DNA of 64,000 nucleotides from Rossellomorea pakistanensis (GTDB taxonomy: Bacteria; Bacillota; Bacilli; Bacillales; Bacillaceae_B), in assembly GCF_016908495.1 (NCBI RefSeq), contig NZ_JAFBDZ010000001.1:434001-498000 (forward strand), written 5' to 3'. Positions 1 to 10,900 of the stretch are shown piece by piece (within the stretch, counting starts at the first letter, position 1; each line of letters starts with the position of its first letter). Made by a program: the position numbers and the translations under genes. A model generated the notes under the pieces. The model saw only the letters and a program-made list of their open reading frames with translations. It had not been told where the DNA came from and did no database searches.

Positions 1-1659
1 ATCATAATTAATCATTTGGTTACAAAACTGCAAGTTGATGGATTCTCCACCAGCGTCAGTAGCCAGCATAATTTGCAGTTCATTACGAAACTTTTCTACC
101 TCTATGCGTCTCTGGTCCATCGGGAAATTCCCTACTATTTTAGCTACCTCTGGTACATGAGTCAGTAATTTCTTTTCTAAGTAATACAGTGTATCCTTTG
201 ATTCAGTAAAAATTAATATCTTTTCATTTTTTGCTAACAGTCCGTTTCTTCCAAATAAAGTTTGCTCTAGTTCAATATATTTCCTTTCTACATCTTGCTG
301 ACGGATCCAATTTGCTTTTTCAACTAAACGGCCCAGCACATCAATTTCTAGCTGTAATTCTTCTAAATTAAGAGTATCTGTTTCCCCTTCTAGCTGCATT
401 TCCAACTCTTCTTGTACATCTATTGAGAGGTCTTCGAAGTCTTCAGTATCAACTTGTTGAGTTTGTTGCTGATTATTTAAAACAGCCTCAAGTTTCTCTT
501 TTCGACGTACTAATGAAAGATAAATGGCATCCAATGAAGAACTTAACCGACGTTGAAGAATCATCATTGCAAAAGCTACATTTGGTTTATTATTTTGTTT
601 TGCCCGATTAAAATGTTCTCGAACATACTCAGTAACTTCTTCGTACAGCTCCTGCTCTTCAATGCTTAATTCAAAAGAAATTGTTTTAGTGGTACGCTTA
701 GGGAAGAGCGGTGTACCATCGAAATTTACCATTGACTCTTTTAAACGGCGAATCACAAAAGGATTACTTTTCTCATACATGGATTCCCCACTATTTAGAC
801 GGGAAAAGATGTCATGATCAACCAAACTCATTAAATGGCGAAAGTTCTCCTTATCCCCTTTATGCGGTGTTGCTGTGAGCAGCAAACAATGCTCTGTATG
901 CCTCAATAAAGTTTCACCCAATTGATACATCTTTGTACGCTGAATCTTTTTCTTTTTTACTCCATGCGTATAAGCTGCCATTTTATGAGCTTCATCCACG
1001 ATGACAAGATCAAATTGCGATTTTAAGATGAGAGATTTTATTTCTTCTCTTGATGCCCAGTATACGGAAGCGATCACTTTATCATAGGCTTCAAATGGAT
1101 TAATTTCATTCGAATGATTTAAAAGAGAACGAGTGACAATCGTAAAATTCTCTCCGAACTTTTCCTTTAACTCTTCTTGCCATTGTTTTAACACTAATGG
1201 TGGGACGAGAATGAGAATCCGTTCCGCGCTTTGTCTTGCTAACAGCTCACGAATGAGCATTCCAGACATAATGGTTTTACCCGCCCCCGGGTCATCCGCC
1301 AACAAATAGCGAACTTGTGGTGATTGCAACATCCGACTATACACAGCTTCAATCTGGTGCGGCAGAGGAATAATCTTCTTATTTCCTCTTGCTCTTGATT
1401 GTGAGTATCTCTCTTCTGTTTTCAAAATGTAATATTGTAAATAATGCTGTAGGCGTTCTGGATTAAAGTTAGAATCCTCCCGCTGAATCTTTTCCAATTG
1501 TTCCAACTGAAACTGCTCAAGGTATCGATCATAATACTTGTTTGTATTCCTACCGATCGATTCAACCAAATAAATATCCTCATCGATTAGCTCACAATTT
1601 CTGATTTCTACAATTTCTGGCCAAAAAGGACCTTTTATAATTTCTCCGACCTTTAACAA
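1..1659 (-). CDS. SNF2/DEAH-type helicase of a BREX locus (partial, C-terminus outside window)
   Basis: A continuous reading frame of 553 codons runs off the left edge. It starts at TTG (1659-1657) behind an AGAGGGG ribosome binding site. Superfamily 2 helicase motifs are seen in order: DDPGAGKT (about residues 122-129, Walker A), DEAH (222-225), TATPHKG (about 262-268), an acidic stretch near 400-440, then LIFTES and a motif V-like ATDAGGESINLQ just before the edge. This layout fits RapA/SNF2-like helicases, the class seen as BrxH in some BREX types and DrmD in DISARM. It lies 60 bp downstream of pglZ on the same strand, so I infer it belongs to the defence operon. In classical type 1 BREX the gene after pglZ is the Lon-like brxL; whether brxL follows cannot be seen. 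Helicase class is confident, exact family name is not. Confidence 0.85.
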   Translation of the reverse strand, partial: MLKVGEIIKGPFWPEIVEIRNCELIDEDIYLVESIGRNTNKYYDRYLEQFQLEQLEKIQREDSNFNPERLQHYLQYYILKTEERYSQSRARGNKKIIPLPHQIEAVYSRMLQSPQVRYLLADDPGAGKTIMSGMLIRELLARQSAERILILVPPLVLKQWQEELKEKFGENFTIVTRSLLNHSNEINPFEAYDKVIASVYWASREEIKSLILKSQFDLVIVDEAHKMAAYTHGVKKKKIQRTKMYQLGETLLRHTEHCLLLTATPHKGDKENFRHLMSLVDHDIFSRLNSGESMYEKSNPFVIRRLKESMVNFDGTPLFPKRTTKTISFELSIEEQELYEEVTEYVREHFNRAKQNNKPNVAFAMMILQRRLSSSLDAIYLSLVRRKEKLEAVLNNQQQTQQVDTEDFEDLSIDVQEELEMQLEGETDTLNLEELQLEIDVLGRLVEKANWIRQQDVERKYIELEQTLFGRNGLLAKNEKILIFTESKDTLYYLEKKLLTHVPEVAKIVGNFPMDQRRIEVEKFRNELQIMLATDAGGESINLQFCNQMINYD

Positions 1660-1677
1660 CGATTAACCCCTCTCTAC

Positions 1678-1714
1678 GGAAAAACCTGCCAAGCTCTATT
1701 GCAAGACAGGTTCT
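1678..1714 (-). terminator. Hairpin with T-tract between pglZ and helicase
   Basis: On the minus strand AACCTG pairs with CAGGTT across an imperfect stem and is followed by TTTTT. It begins just after the pglZ stop and ends just before the helicase ribosome binding site. It looks like a weak intrinsic terminator or attenuator inside the operon. Confidence 0.5.
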
Positions 1715-1719
1715 AACCA

Positions 1720-4227
1720 TTAGTACAATGCTTCATACATTCGAATCGTAAAATTTTCTTCTTTATATAATTCAATACCCCTATCTTGTACGGTCTCTAT
1801 CTTTAACGTACACACTTGTCCCATAGTGTAATAAGTTTCTGCCAGATTAAAGATAAGTTTTTCTGTACGTTGAGGATTCTCTCCCGTTAAGTTAAATACA
1901 TATTCTATTTCATTTGATATCCGTTCATTATCTATATAAAAAGCCGCCTTAATCTTACGTGGTAAATAATCACTAGAAATACTTTCTTCTTGATAAAGAG
2001 TGACTGGTACACGGAAGTTTGTAATCACTTTATCTAACATGGCGACACTTACCCCTACTAACTCGGCACGATCCGTACGGCGGTAATCAATAAGCGGGAT
2101 AATCCTTTCTTGCGGCATAGCGCCACCGTGAATGAATTGTAATCCACCACCGCCAGTAAAACGGTTAATCCCTTTTGCTATTACGGTTTCTACTTCCATT
2201 AATTCTGATTGCTTTTCGTTTAGCTTAACCGCTCCTTCTGGAATGGTTAGTCCTTGTCCCAAAGCAAATCGACGATTACCTTCAATGATACTCCCTTTTA
2301 CTGATTCAATTTTTACGTCAGCTTCGATTTTTGGATATTGGAATAAGAAACCGTGATCAGAAGTGATAAAGATTCTTTTTGCCTGCAATCGCGAAAGCCG
2401 ATCGATCGTACGTTCTAAATCATTTATTGCTTTCTCCGCTGCTGTATATGTATCTCGCTCAGATTTTTTTGAATCTCCTACAGCATCAATCACATCATGG
2501 TATAAATAAACAAGCCGTTTCCCTTTAAAATTTGAATCAGCCTCCGTTTGAGTCCAGTTATCAAACTCATCCCAACGATAAGCAACAGCATCTGGATTTA
2601 CCTTTTGTAAAATCTTTGACCTGTTTACTGTACCATTTGTCGGTTCACCATCAGCATAGACGATTTTATTTTCACTTATAGTCAGTTCACGATGTGGTAG
2701 CAAAGAAGCCATTCCTAACTGTGTATATGTCGGAAGACTAGCAAGCATTGGCGATATACTAGCTTCACCATTGATACGTTTATTTAGGCGGTCACAAAGT
2801 TCATTACCAATCTCATAGCGGAGTGCGTCCGAAATAATGACGAATACCCTTGTCGATTCCTTATCTAAGATTGGCTGTATTGTTCTTTTAAAGAATCCAT
2901 TCTGCAAAGGAACCTTAGATGATTGCTCACTAGCAAGTATATAATTTGCTTCATCACCTATTTTTCGTAAATAGACATTTTCATACCAATTAGTAAGAAC
3001 TTCTGCTATCGGTTCTACATAGTCTCTTTGCTCAAGTCTGGTATAAGCTTGCATAAAGTGACGATAAGTTTGATCAATGAAATGAAGGCTTACAGCATAT
3101 TGTTCATATAACTCTTCGCGTGTATCATACTTGGTTAAGTACTCTTTGTAATCCGTTAATCGTACAGCCTCTAATAATGAACGATACAGCCCAGCTATTT
3201 TAGATTTACGTCCCCAGTGAGTGCTTAATCGATAAGATATCTTTTCTTTCCAAGCCACTAAATTGATTGTATTAAGCTGTAATTCATTGATCACTTTTTC
3301 AATAAGTAACACATCAACGATTGGAAATGTTCTTGCTTTATCAAACTGCTCAATAGATATTTCCTGTAAGTGATTTCGTAAATGAAAACTACTTTCTATA
3401 TTTCTTATGAATTTTTCCACCACTTCAACTTCTTCTGCCTTCCCACGCATCCAATCATCGATAAATAAAGCGCAAATATTGGCTCGTATAGTGGAGTATT
3501 TTTCATCTAATGCTTTAATAGTAACTGCTGCATCTCTAGAAAAGTGAGCATATAAAAGCAGCTCCATTAAGTATCGCAGTGTTCTCTGTTCAGCTGAAAG
3601 ACGCAGACCAAAATATTGTTCTAATATTTCCCACATCCTGTCAATTGAAAATATCTTGCTAATTTTTTTATAAGTACTGTTTTGATCTTCTTCCAGACCT
3701 TCAAGTAAGAGATGCTTTGTAATATGAGAAATATTGGATGATGGAGCGCCTGTTAGCACAGCAAGTAATGCCGTTTCAATTTCTTCCTCTTTAGGCGAAG
3801 GATTAACTACTTTCTTTAACCTTTCTCTCCGTTCCTTACTATTAAAGAACGCTGGATATTGGTTGACTATCGTACGTAAAATAACATCTTTTACACCTAA
3901 TTGTTCAGACCATATGGCAATTTGGTCTGCTTTGAATTCAGATCCGTACAAAAGAATATCTAATAAAAAATTCTCTTCATCAGACGGACGCGAAAAAGGA
4001 GCATACAATAAAAAAGACTCTTTAGGATGCTCGATCTCCATTTCTATTTTTAATTTAAAAAAGTTATTCTCTGTTATCTCTCGTACCGTTACATTTTCAT
4101 TTACTAATGATTCTGTTAAAGATTCTACCGCTTCCTGTCCAGATGGGTCATACCAAAAAACAACAGCACGTTCTTTCTTATTTTTCTCATCACGAATCCG
4201 CTCACGAACCATTTCAATTACATCCAT
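1720..4227 (-). CDS. pglZ: BREX alkaline-phosphatase-superfamily protein PglZ
   Basis: This 835-residue protein matches the size of type 1 BREX PglZ (type A). The alkaline-phosphatase-superfamily core is visible: a metal/nucleophile motif DALRYE (467-472), a YLYHD segment near 574, and SDHGF (623-627). The N-terminal half is helical and lacks recognisable motifs. The start is ATG behind GAGGTG with good spacing. PglZ is a core BREX component needed for defence and for host methylation; in related proteins the domain has metal-dependent nuclease or phosphatase activity, though the in vivo role is not settled. It lies between pglX and the helicase. Family assignment rests on the motifs plus the neighbouring brxA/B/C and pglX genes. 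Confidence 0.93.
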   Translation of the reverse strand: MDVIEMVRERIRDEKNKKERAVVFWYDPSGQEAVESLTESLVNENVTVREITENNFFKLKIEMEIEHPKESFLLYAPFSRPSDEENFLLDILLYGSEFKADQIAIWSEQLGVKDVILRTIVNQYPAFFNSKERRERLKKVVNPSPKEEEIETALLAVLTGAPSSNISHITKHLLLEGLEEDQNSTYKKISKIFSIDRMWEILEQYFGLRLSAEQRTLRYLMELLLYAHFSRDAAVTIKALDEKYSTIRANICALFIDDWMRGKAEEVEVVEKFIRNIESSFHLRNHLQEISIEQFDKARTFPIVDVLLIEKVINELQLNTINLVAWKEKISYRLSTHWGRKSKIAGLYRSLLEAVRLTDYKEYLTKYDTREELYEQYAVSLHFIDQTYRHFMQAYTRLEQRDYVEPIAEVLTNWYENVYLRKIGDEANYILASEQSSKVPLQNGFFKRTIQPILDKESTRVFVIISDALRYEIGNELCDRLNKRINGEASISPMLASLPTYTQLGMASLLPHRELTISENKIVYADGEPTNGTVNRSKILQKVNPDAVAYRWDEFDNWTQTEADSNFKGKRLVYLYHDVIDAVGDSKKSERDTYTAAEKAINDLERTIDRLSRLQAKRIFITSDHGFLFQYPKIEADVKIESVKGSIIEGNRRFALGQGLTIPEGAVKLNEKQSELMEVETVIAKGINRFTGGGGLQFIHGGAMPQERIIPLIDYRRTDRAELVGVSVAMLDKVITNFRVPVTLYQEESISSDYLPRKIKAAFYIDNERISNEIEYVFNLTGENPQRTEKLIFNLAETYYTMGQVCTLKIETVQDRGIELYKEENFTIRMYEALY

Positions 4228-4316
4228 TTTTTCACCTCAGTTAAACTGCAGTATAGCTATTCTAAATAGATAAGTATATTTTACCAAATCAAAGATCATT
4301 TGCCGAAAAATATAAA

Positions 4317-4355
4317 AAACCCACCGTAAACCGATTCGTATAACCGAAGGTGGGC
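4317..4355 (-). terminator. Intrinsic terminator between pglX and pglZ
   Basis: On the minus strand CCCACC pairs with GGTGGG, with a second inner stem CGGTT/AATCG, followed by TTTTTT. It lies in the 160-bp gap after pglX. It should reduce readthrough into pglZ, so pglZ may be expressed at a lower level or from a further promoter. Confidence 0.7.
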
Positions 4356-4387
4356 AATGATATTTTGAAATAATTAACGCCTGTTAT

Positions 4388-7300
4388 TTAAATCTTTGCC
4401 AGCACTTTCTCAAATTTTGCGTAATTCACTTTCACGCCATCATCCAAGTCAATGTCAATCTGGGCATTGGCGTATTCTACCAATTTTTTATCAAACTCAA
4501 GTAATTCCTCTAAACGTTTTTGGAAAGCAGTTTTCCGCTTCTCAAGGTCACGCTTCTCAGAGGCATTTAAATTAGGATTCACAATTCGTAAATCGATCGC
4601 TGCGATTTCATTGTTATACTTAGCTTGAATTTCTTGTAAATGTTCAAATCGAATCGTTGCCATAGTATCAGGCTGATAACGATGCATGTAAATAAATGTA
4701 CGCAACCCTTTTTGCTTTCCAGAATCAACAAGCCAATAAATAGGACGTTTTTGATATATCTGGCAATGATCCTTGAAAAATTCATCCAAGAAATAACGAC
4801 GTAAACGCTCTTCCGCTGTTTCATTACGTTTTAATTCAAGAGATTCCGCTAGCCATTGTAAATTCTCTTCAACAGTTTCTACTCCAAAAGTTACTAATAG
4901 GAATTCACGTAAACGTGCAATGATATCATCTTCAAAATAATGCCCGTCTGTTAATTGAATCAATCCAAATTTATTTGGTATAAATGTTTCATACTTAGAA
5001 TCATCCCATTTCCCACCTGCATAAGTTAAGCCTTCTATATTCAATGAATAACGTCCCATTATGCAACCAATGAAATAGGATAAGAAAGATTTTGTATCGC
5101 GAACACGATTAGCATTTCGAATTGTTATATCTCTATCAGAAATTTTCGGATAAAAATCACTTTGAAGATCATAATGTTCAATGAGTATACTATTTATTTG
5201 TTCCTCATTCCATTTCAAGTGCCTAATGTTTGATTCAGTAAAGTTAGACCAATGTTTAAATGTGATATCTAGATTAGAAAAACCTTCTTCCTTTATAATA
5301 TTAATGAATGGGTGTCTAATGAAATTCCATGATGTTTCAAAAGAATCCCATTCAGATTTTGAAATTTTAATGTTCGATTCACTTAATTGAACAATTTGCT
5401 TTTTTAAAGATTGATTCATCTCCCTATAGGGAATACGTGCTATATCATGATTTGTGAAACTTAGAGTTGGATTTAGTATACTCATAATTTCTTTTGAAAT
5501 ATTAGAACAGAATAAAGCAATTAATAAGTAGGTCTCTTCTTCATCACTACTAAATGCAGACCGTCCAGTATCATCAAAAATAAATCCTTTTTCTTTATAT
5601 CTTGCTCCAAAATTTGAAGAACTTAGCTTTGTCCAAGTTACACCTTCTTTAAAGTAATATTCATCATTTCTTACTGCCGATTTTAATTTTCCATTTTCCC
5701 CCCTATAACTTCTTATGTCCTCACCATTATTGAACCAATTAATAACTATAGAGTTATTACCGTACCATTTTCTAAAGTCACCCCCACTGTTGCAAGGAAA
5801 CCATTTATGCCTTAAATTCCTAGTTTCTTTTATATCATTATAATTAAATCCAATTTTATTGAAACTCACTTCGAACCAATTCCGTTGAAAAATATCATTG
5901 TTGCCTGTCGAAAGACCAGCCTTTAATTCTGCAATCTTCCCTACATTTAATTCTTCTTTTAAAAGGTGATGCACTTTTTCAGTTGCCCAAAAGGATAAAG
6001 GATTACCATCAATGTTTTTTATTCTAGAACAATTAAAAGTATACCTGTATTTTACATTTTTACTTGCAGCGTCTTTAACGTATTTAGCTTGATCCCCTTT
6101 TAAATTTGTAAGTTTTACATATTCTCCAGATTGATTTAAAGTTTGATTCTGAATAACAAAAGAGCAAATAGGTACAGTAGCATCTTTAAAAGCTGAATAT
6201 TCCAGAAGTACTAGACTAGAAATACTCTTAGTTGTAACTATATACTTTCTTAATTTTTCATTGCTAGAATTAAACAACCAAGTATATGGAGTCATCAGGG
6301 CAGAAAAACCATTTTTTTTAATAAGTATCCCGGTTTTATAGATAAAAGCAGAAAAGAGATCCGATTTATAATCCTTATATCTTGTATTCATAAACTGTTT
6401 TAAAGATGGATTAAATTTATTGTGATAAGGGGGATTCGTAACTGAAACATCATATTTTTGTACTAGTAATAAAGCTTGTAATATTAATGGGAAAAGTTTG
6501 TCTTCTAACTCCTTTATATATACTTCTTCAATTAAATCAACGTTCTGATTCTGGTAATTCTCAATACGAAGAAGCCATTCAATATAAAGATCTTTATATT
6601 CTTCATTCGGGTTAATTAAAGAACCAAATTGCTTTCCATTTTTAAAAATATTTTGAAGTTCTCTAATTTCGTCTATTTCGGATTGGCTCTCTGCAAAGAA
6701 ACTAATAGCCTCTTCTGATAAAGAAAGATCAGTATCTACAATCTCAATAATATTTAATTTTATATCCTTATTTCTTCTTAAAAATCGAGGTGATTTTTCT
6801 ACGGCTTTCATTACCAAAGCAAAATTAGCAATTTGTTGAGCGCGTTTATCTATATCAAGACCATACAGATTTTTTTCCAAAATTAGTTTTGGTATCTCTC
6901 TTGAAGGATAACCAGCTTCTTCATACATTTCATAAAGCATGTCAAATGCATATAATAAGATATGACCTGAACCACATGCTGGATCTATAACTTTTACTTC
7001 TTCTAAAGCAGTGAATTTCGGAGTATGATTTTCTAGATTATTGGTTTTTAGGTAGTACTCCCATTTTTTAGCAAGGTTGTTATTTGGATATTTTTCATCA
7101 TAAAGTTTACCAAGAGAATTTTGAACCATGTATTGTACAATCCATTTTGGAGTAAACAATTGTGTAACTACTGGCAAATCCTCCTTTTTTACTGCAGTAT
7201 TCTTTAAACCGCCAACTTTTTCTTTCTTCTCAGACATATAATATTGATATAACCAACCTAATACTTCTACATTGTCTTTTCCCTCCTCTTCATTATGGAA

Positions 7301-7894
7301 GTTAATATTGGATACTTTCTTCACTAGTTGACTAATTACTGATTCACTGTCTAGTAGGAAGTCAGGCAATAGTAATTCGGTATAATCATGAATTTGTTCA
7401 AATAAAAATGGTAAAATGTTATGTAAAGCATTACATTGGGCTATAAAAAGTTCTCTGTACGCATCCTCTATTTCTCCTTGACGAATTAAATCTTTGATTT
7501 CTATTGTATCGATGCCTAAATCAATAGTTTCAAATTCTGATAAAATATCAGGTTCAACTTTTCCTGTACTGCTCGATAAAACATTCACTCTCTCTGGGAG
7601 ATATTCATTCACTTCCATATATCGTATTGCAATGATTCTGTTAAACCATGTATAAGCTACTTCTTCCATTAATTGTTCGTAGCCTTTTATTGCTAATTGT
7701 TTTTTTAATGACAAAAATGCAGATTTTTTATCGTTTGAATATGTTTCACCATTAATGGCTAATTGACCAAACTTTTCTTCTATTGTTAGGCCGTTCTTCT
7801 CATCAATACCAAAAATTTTTGCTCGTAACGCTACTTTTTCGAGTAAATCTCTCCGAGCAGAAACGGCAAAGTTTTTTAACTCAGTTTTATTCAT
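4388..7894 (-). CDS. pglX: BREX adenine-specific DNA methyltransferase PglX
   Basis: This 1168-residue protein has the N6-adenine methyltransferase signature: a SAM-binding DPACGSG motif (304-310) and the catalytic NPPY motif (487-490). The C-terminal half resembles target-recognition regions of type IIL/ISP-like enzymes and ends in a charged helical tail. Length matches type 1 PglX (about 1150-1220). In BREX, PglX methylates one strand of a non-palindromic 5-7 nt site, marking host DNA; unmodified phage DNA is blocked. The ATG start has a GAAGGAG ribosome binding site. It lies between brxC and pglZ in the standard type 1 order. The recognition sequence cannot be predicted from this protein alone. 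No frameshift is seen, so there is no sign of phase variation. Confidence 0.95.
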   Translation of the reverse strand: MNKTELKNFAVSARRDLLEKVALRAKIFGIDEKNGLTIEEKFGQLAINGETYSNDKKSAFLSLKKQLAIKGYEQLMEEVAYTWFNRIIAIRYMEVNEYLPERVNVLSSSTGKVEPDILSEFETIDLGIDTIEIKDLIRQGEIEDAYRELFIAQCNALHNILPFLFEQIHDYTELLLPDFLLDSESVISQLVKKVSNINFHNEEEGKDNVEVLGWLYQYYMSEKKEKVGGLKNTAVKKEDLPVVTQLFTPKWIVQYMVQNSLGKLYDEKYPNNNLAKKWEYYLKTNNLENHTPKFTALEEVKVIDPACGSGHILLYAFDMLYEMYEEAGYPSREIPKLILEKNLYGLDIDKRAQQIANFALVMKAVEKSPRFLRRNKDIKLNIIEIVDTDLSLSEEAISFFAESQSEIDEIRELQNIFKNGKQFGSLINPNEEYKDLYIEWLLRIENYQNQNVDLIEEVYIKELEDKLFPLILQALLLVQKYDVSVTNPPYHNKFNPSLKQFMNTRYKDYKSDLFSAFIYKTGILIKKNGFSALMTPYTWLFNSSNEKLRKYIVTTKSISSLVLLEYSAFKDATVPICSFVIQNQTLNQSGEYVKLTNLKGDQAKYVKDAASKNVKYRYTFNCSRIKNIDGNPLSFWATEKVHHLLKEELNVGKIAELKAGLSTGNNDIFQRNWFEVSFNKIGFNYNDIKETRNLRHKWFPCNSGGDFRKWYGNNSIVINWFNNGEDIRSYRGENGKLKSAVRNDEYYFKEGVTWTKLSSSNFGARYKEKGFIFDDTGRSAFSSDEEETYLLIALFCSNISKEIMSILNPTLSFTNHDIARIPYREMNQSLKKQIVQLSESNIKISKSEWDSFETSWNFIRHPFINIIKEEGFSNLDITFKHWSNFTESNIRHLKWNEEQINSILIEHYDLQSDFYPKISDRDITIRNANRVRDTKSFLSYFIGCIMGRYSLNIEGLTYAGGKWDDSKYETFIPNKFGLIQLTDGHYFEDDIIARLREFLLVTFGVETVEENLQWLAESLELKRNETAEERLRRYFLDEFFKDHCQIYQKRPIYWLVDSGKQKGLRTFIYMHRYQPDTMATIRFEHLQEIQAKYNNEIAAIDLRIVNPNLNASEKRDLEKRKTAFQKRLEELLEFDKKLVEYANAQIDIDLDDGVKVNYAKFEKVLAKI

Positions 7895-7913
7895 TTCCTT
7901 AACTCCTTCTCTG

Positions 7914-7945
7914 AAACAAGAAGCAGGCCTTACAGACCCGCTTCT
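7914..7945 (-). terminator. Hairpin between brxC and pglX
   Basis: On the minus strand AGAAGC pairs with GCTTCT around an imperfect inner stem and is followed by TTGTTTC. It fills the short brxC-pglX gap. The T-tract is weak, so it may be a partial terminator or an mRNA-processing or stability hairpin. Confidence 0.45.
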
Positions 7946-7947
7946 AT

Positions 7948-10900
7948 TCAGTCAATTTCCAATGTATGGTCTTTTAATTCTTTTAGTAATGCAGAACGTA
8001 ATTGATTAAGAGCATCGTCTAAATCTTGTTGAGTTTCGATTTTGCTACGACCATTAAAAAATAGGTGATATAGCTCATTTGATGCAATGCGTTTACTTTT
8101 CTTCTCTCTAATTACAATGGGTGCATCATCGCCTTTATCTGGATCAACAACTGGTGGCTTTCTAAATTCTTCTTCAAGCTCTTTTGCTCGTTTTTCAATT
8201 CTCGTTGCAATTTCATTTAATTGTTGTAAAAGCGCACGAATGGTTACAAGACTACCTTCTGTAAAGATACTTAACTTGACTTGATCAAACATATGGTACT
8301 CCGTTTCGATATAATCCACAATAGACGGCATATTTTGATAATAGTCTTTTAACTCAGTTAAGTTTGTTTCCATTTGCCCTACTTGTACCTGAATAGCCTG
8401 TCTTTGCTCATTTACTTGATTTTTAACACTTTCTTCTAACTGAATAGTTAACTGTGGAAGTCTTGGTATATCACGATAAGGCTCTTGCTTCGATAAAATG
8501 TCCGAAATTTGCTTTTTAATCAGCTGAACGTCTGTATTTTGGATTAGTGCTAAATCTCTCTGATATCTTTCTAAAATTTCAACTGCTTCATCAAAAACGG
8601 TAATCTGTGTTTTATGGTAAAATCCTGTTAGTTTTTCTAAAACCCCAAACCACTCGTCGATATCATCTTCAGAATTAATAAATTCTGTAACCATCTTTTC
8701 TGGTTCACGTATTTGTAAAAGCTTTTGTAATCCCATTGATAGTGTATTTATCTCTCTTTCACCCGGATATGGATAATCACGTGAACGTGGAGTTTGACGT
8801 TTTAAGCGAATTTCTTCTAACGGAAACTGAAAACGTTCTTTCAACTCAGTTTCTAAAGCATTTGTAAGATCTTGGTACGTATCTCCTGCTTCTGAACGGC
8901 CAAAGAAATCCCTCATCAATGAGATGAATTCTCTTCGTATTTTCGGATCAATTTCAATTTCCGGTATCACTCGAATTTTTTCTCGTTCAGATACACGTGC
9001 TAAGCGATCATAAAAGTTGGCATGCTCTGGGGTAAACTTATTATCTCCGAGATGCAAATTTACCTTTCCAGCATTCATATGAGCTAATATTAAGCCAATA
9101 ATATCATACTCACTCCAGCCATATGGGACAGCATGGTACTTTTCAATAATAACCTTGATTGATGGTTTTTCATGTATTCGGGCAACATCTTCAAAATAGT
9201 CTTTTAATTCATCAAAGGCTTTACGATTATTCATCGTTTCATAATCTAAAACTTGTTCAGCAATGTTCTTCCAAGCATCTTTGTACGTTTTAAAAGAAAT
9301 TGGAACATCAATATAATCTAAATATTTATATGTATTGCTAATTAGCATGTCAAAGGCACTGTTTACTTGATTTTCGAATGTTCCTTTAAAAGAACGCTGT
9401 TGTCCTTGAATATAAAAATGTGCCTTTTCACAAGCCATTTTCAGTAACTCTTCCGCTTTTTGTTCAAATTCATCAACCGCAGCCAGTTTTGCATCATAAA
9501 TACGATGCTGTGTTTGAGTGGTACTGTTATTCCGCTTTAAATTGACATAGCGTTGTACCTGTTCTGAATACTTAATGGCATCCTCTGCTTCTGCTACAAG
9601 TTCCTCGTCAAGACAAATGACCATCTGCCCAGAATTTGCTTTTAAGGCAGCTTCCATATCAGACATATATATAGAAAAGACTTGCATCGTTAATGAATGA
9701 GACATATTTCCTTTTGAATAATTATCGAAACGTTTATTGAAATCAAATGGTGGAGTATCTTTTCTGTAAATATAATTTAATTTTGGATGCATTTTTGTGA
9801 AGAATAAATTACCCAGTTGCTCTTTTATTTTTGTAGGGTTTACTTCTACACTTCTAATTTCCTTATTAATTTCTTGTTCCTCATCAGATAAAAAGGAATA
9901 AGTGCCATCAGCATGTTTTTCAATGAACATCGCTTGTCCTAGACGATTTAACGATTCTTTGATAGGAAGATCGTTCTGATCGTCATTTATTGTTTCTAAA
10001 AGAAGAGTAGCAATATTATTTGGTGTTGACTTTATTTCGTCAATTCCCTTAATTAAATAAAGAACTTTTAGTACCGGGATATCTTCAGGTAAAATATTTT
10101 CATTATTTCGCGCCCGATCTTCAGCCCTACTGATTGTTCTTGTAATAGATGTTTCCAAGAAATTACGAATTGAAGGAAAGAACTCTGCTAATGTGACAAG
10201 ATTCCCGATTTGTTCTTCAGCATTTAATTTTGCTGCTTCTTGGAACGCTTTAAGTAAGGATCGTTCACCGTGGGCTAAGCTAGTACCACCTTCGCCATGA
10301 ATTCTAATTTTGTTAAATACCTTTTGTAGTAAATCCACCTGATATGGAACAAATGGATATAGAGCAGCAAATTCTATTGCAGATCGATAGCCTGAACGAA
10401 ACTGTGTCGTATTGGGATCAAAAGATAAACGATTTCGAACAAGCTGTTCAATCGGTTCGTACGTCATTTTCAGTGTTTTATCAGCGGTATCTGTTTTTTC
10501 TAATATACGACGCTTAATGACTTCATCCGTATTTGCACTTGATAAGTTAATACGGGTAGCAAAACGTCCTTGAATTTTTGAAAAATCGTTTGTACTATGA
10601 ATATTTGCAACGGCTTTAATCTTCTCTTGTGAGGTAACAATTACCCATGCTTGGCCCATTGTAGCCCCACCAATATCTTCAACGACTGTTTGTAAATTGA
10701 GCATTAAGTTAACATCAGTTCCAATGTACTGTCCGACTTCATCCACTAAGAAGACGAGACGATATTCTTTCCCTCGGTGACGACAGTACTCTCCAATTAA
10801 TTGTGAAAGTTTTTCCGAAGTCATGCTAAAGGTATTTTTACTAATTTCAAAAAAGCTGTTAGCCGTCTCTTCATCATATCCCGTTTCAACAAGTGCTTGA

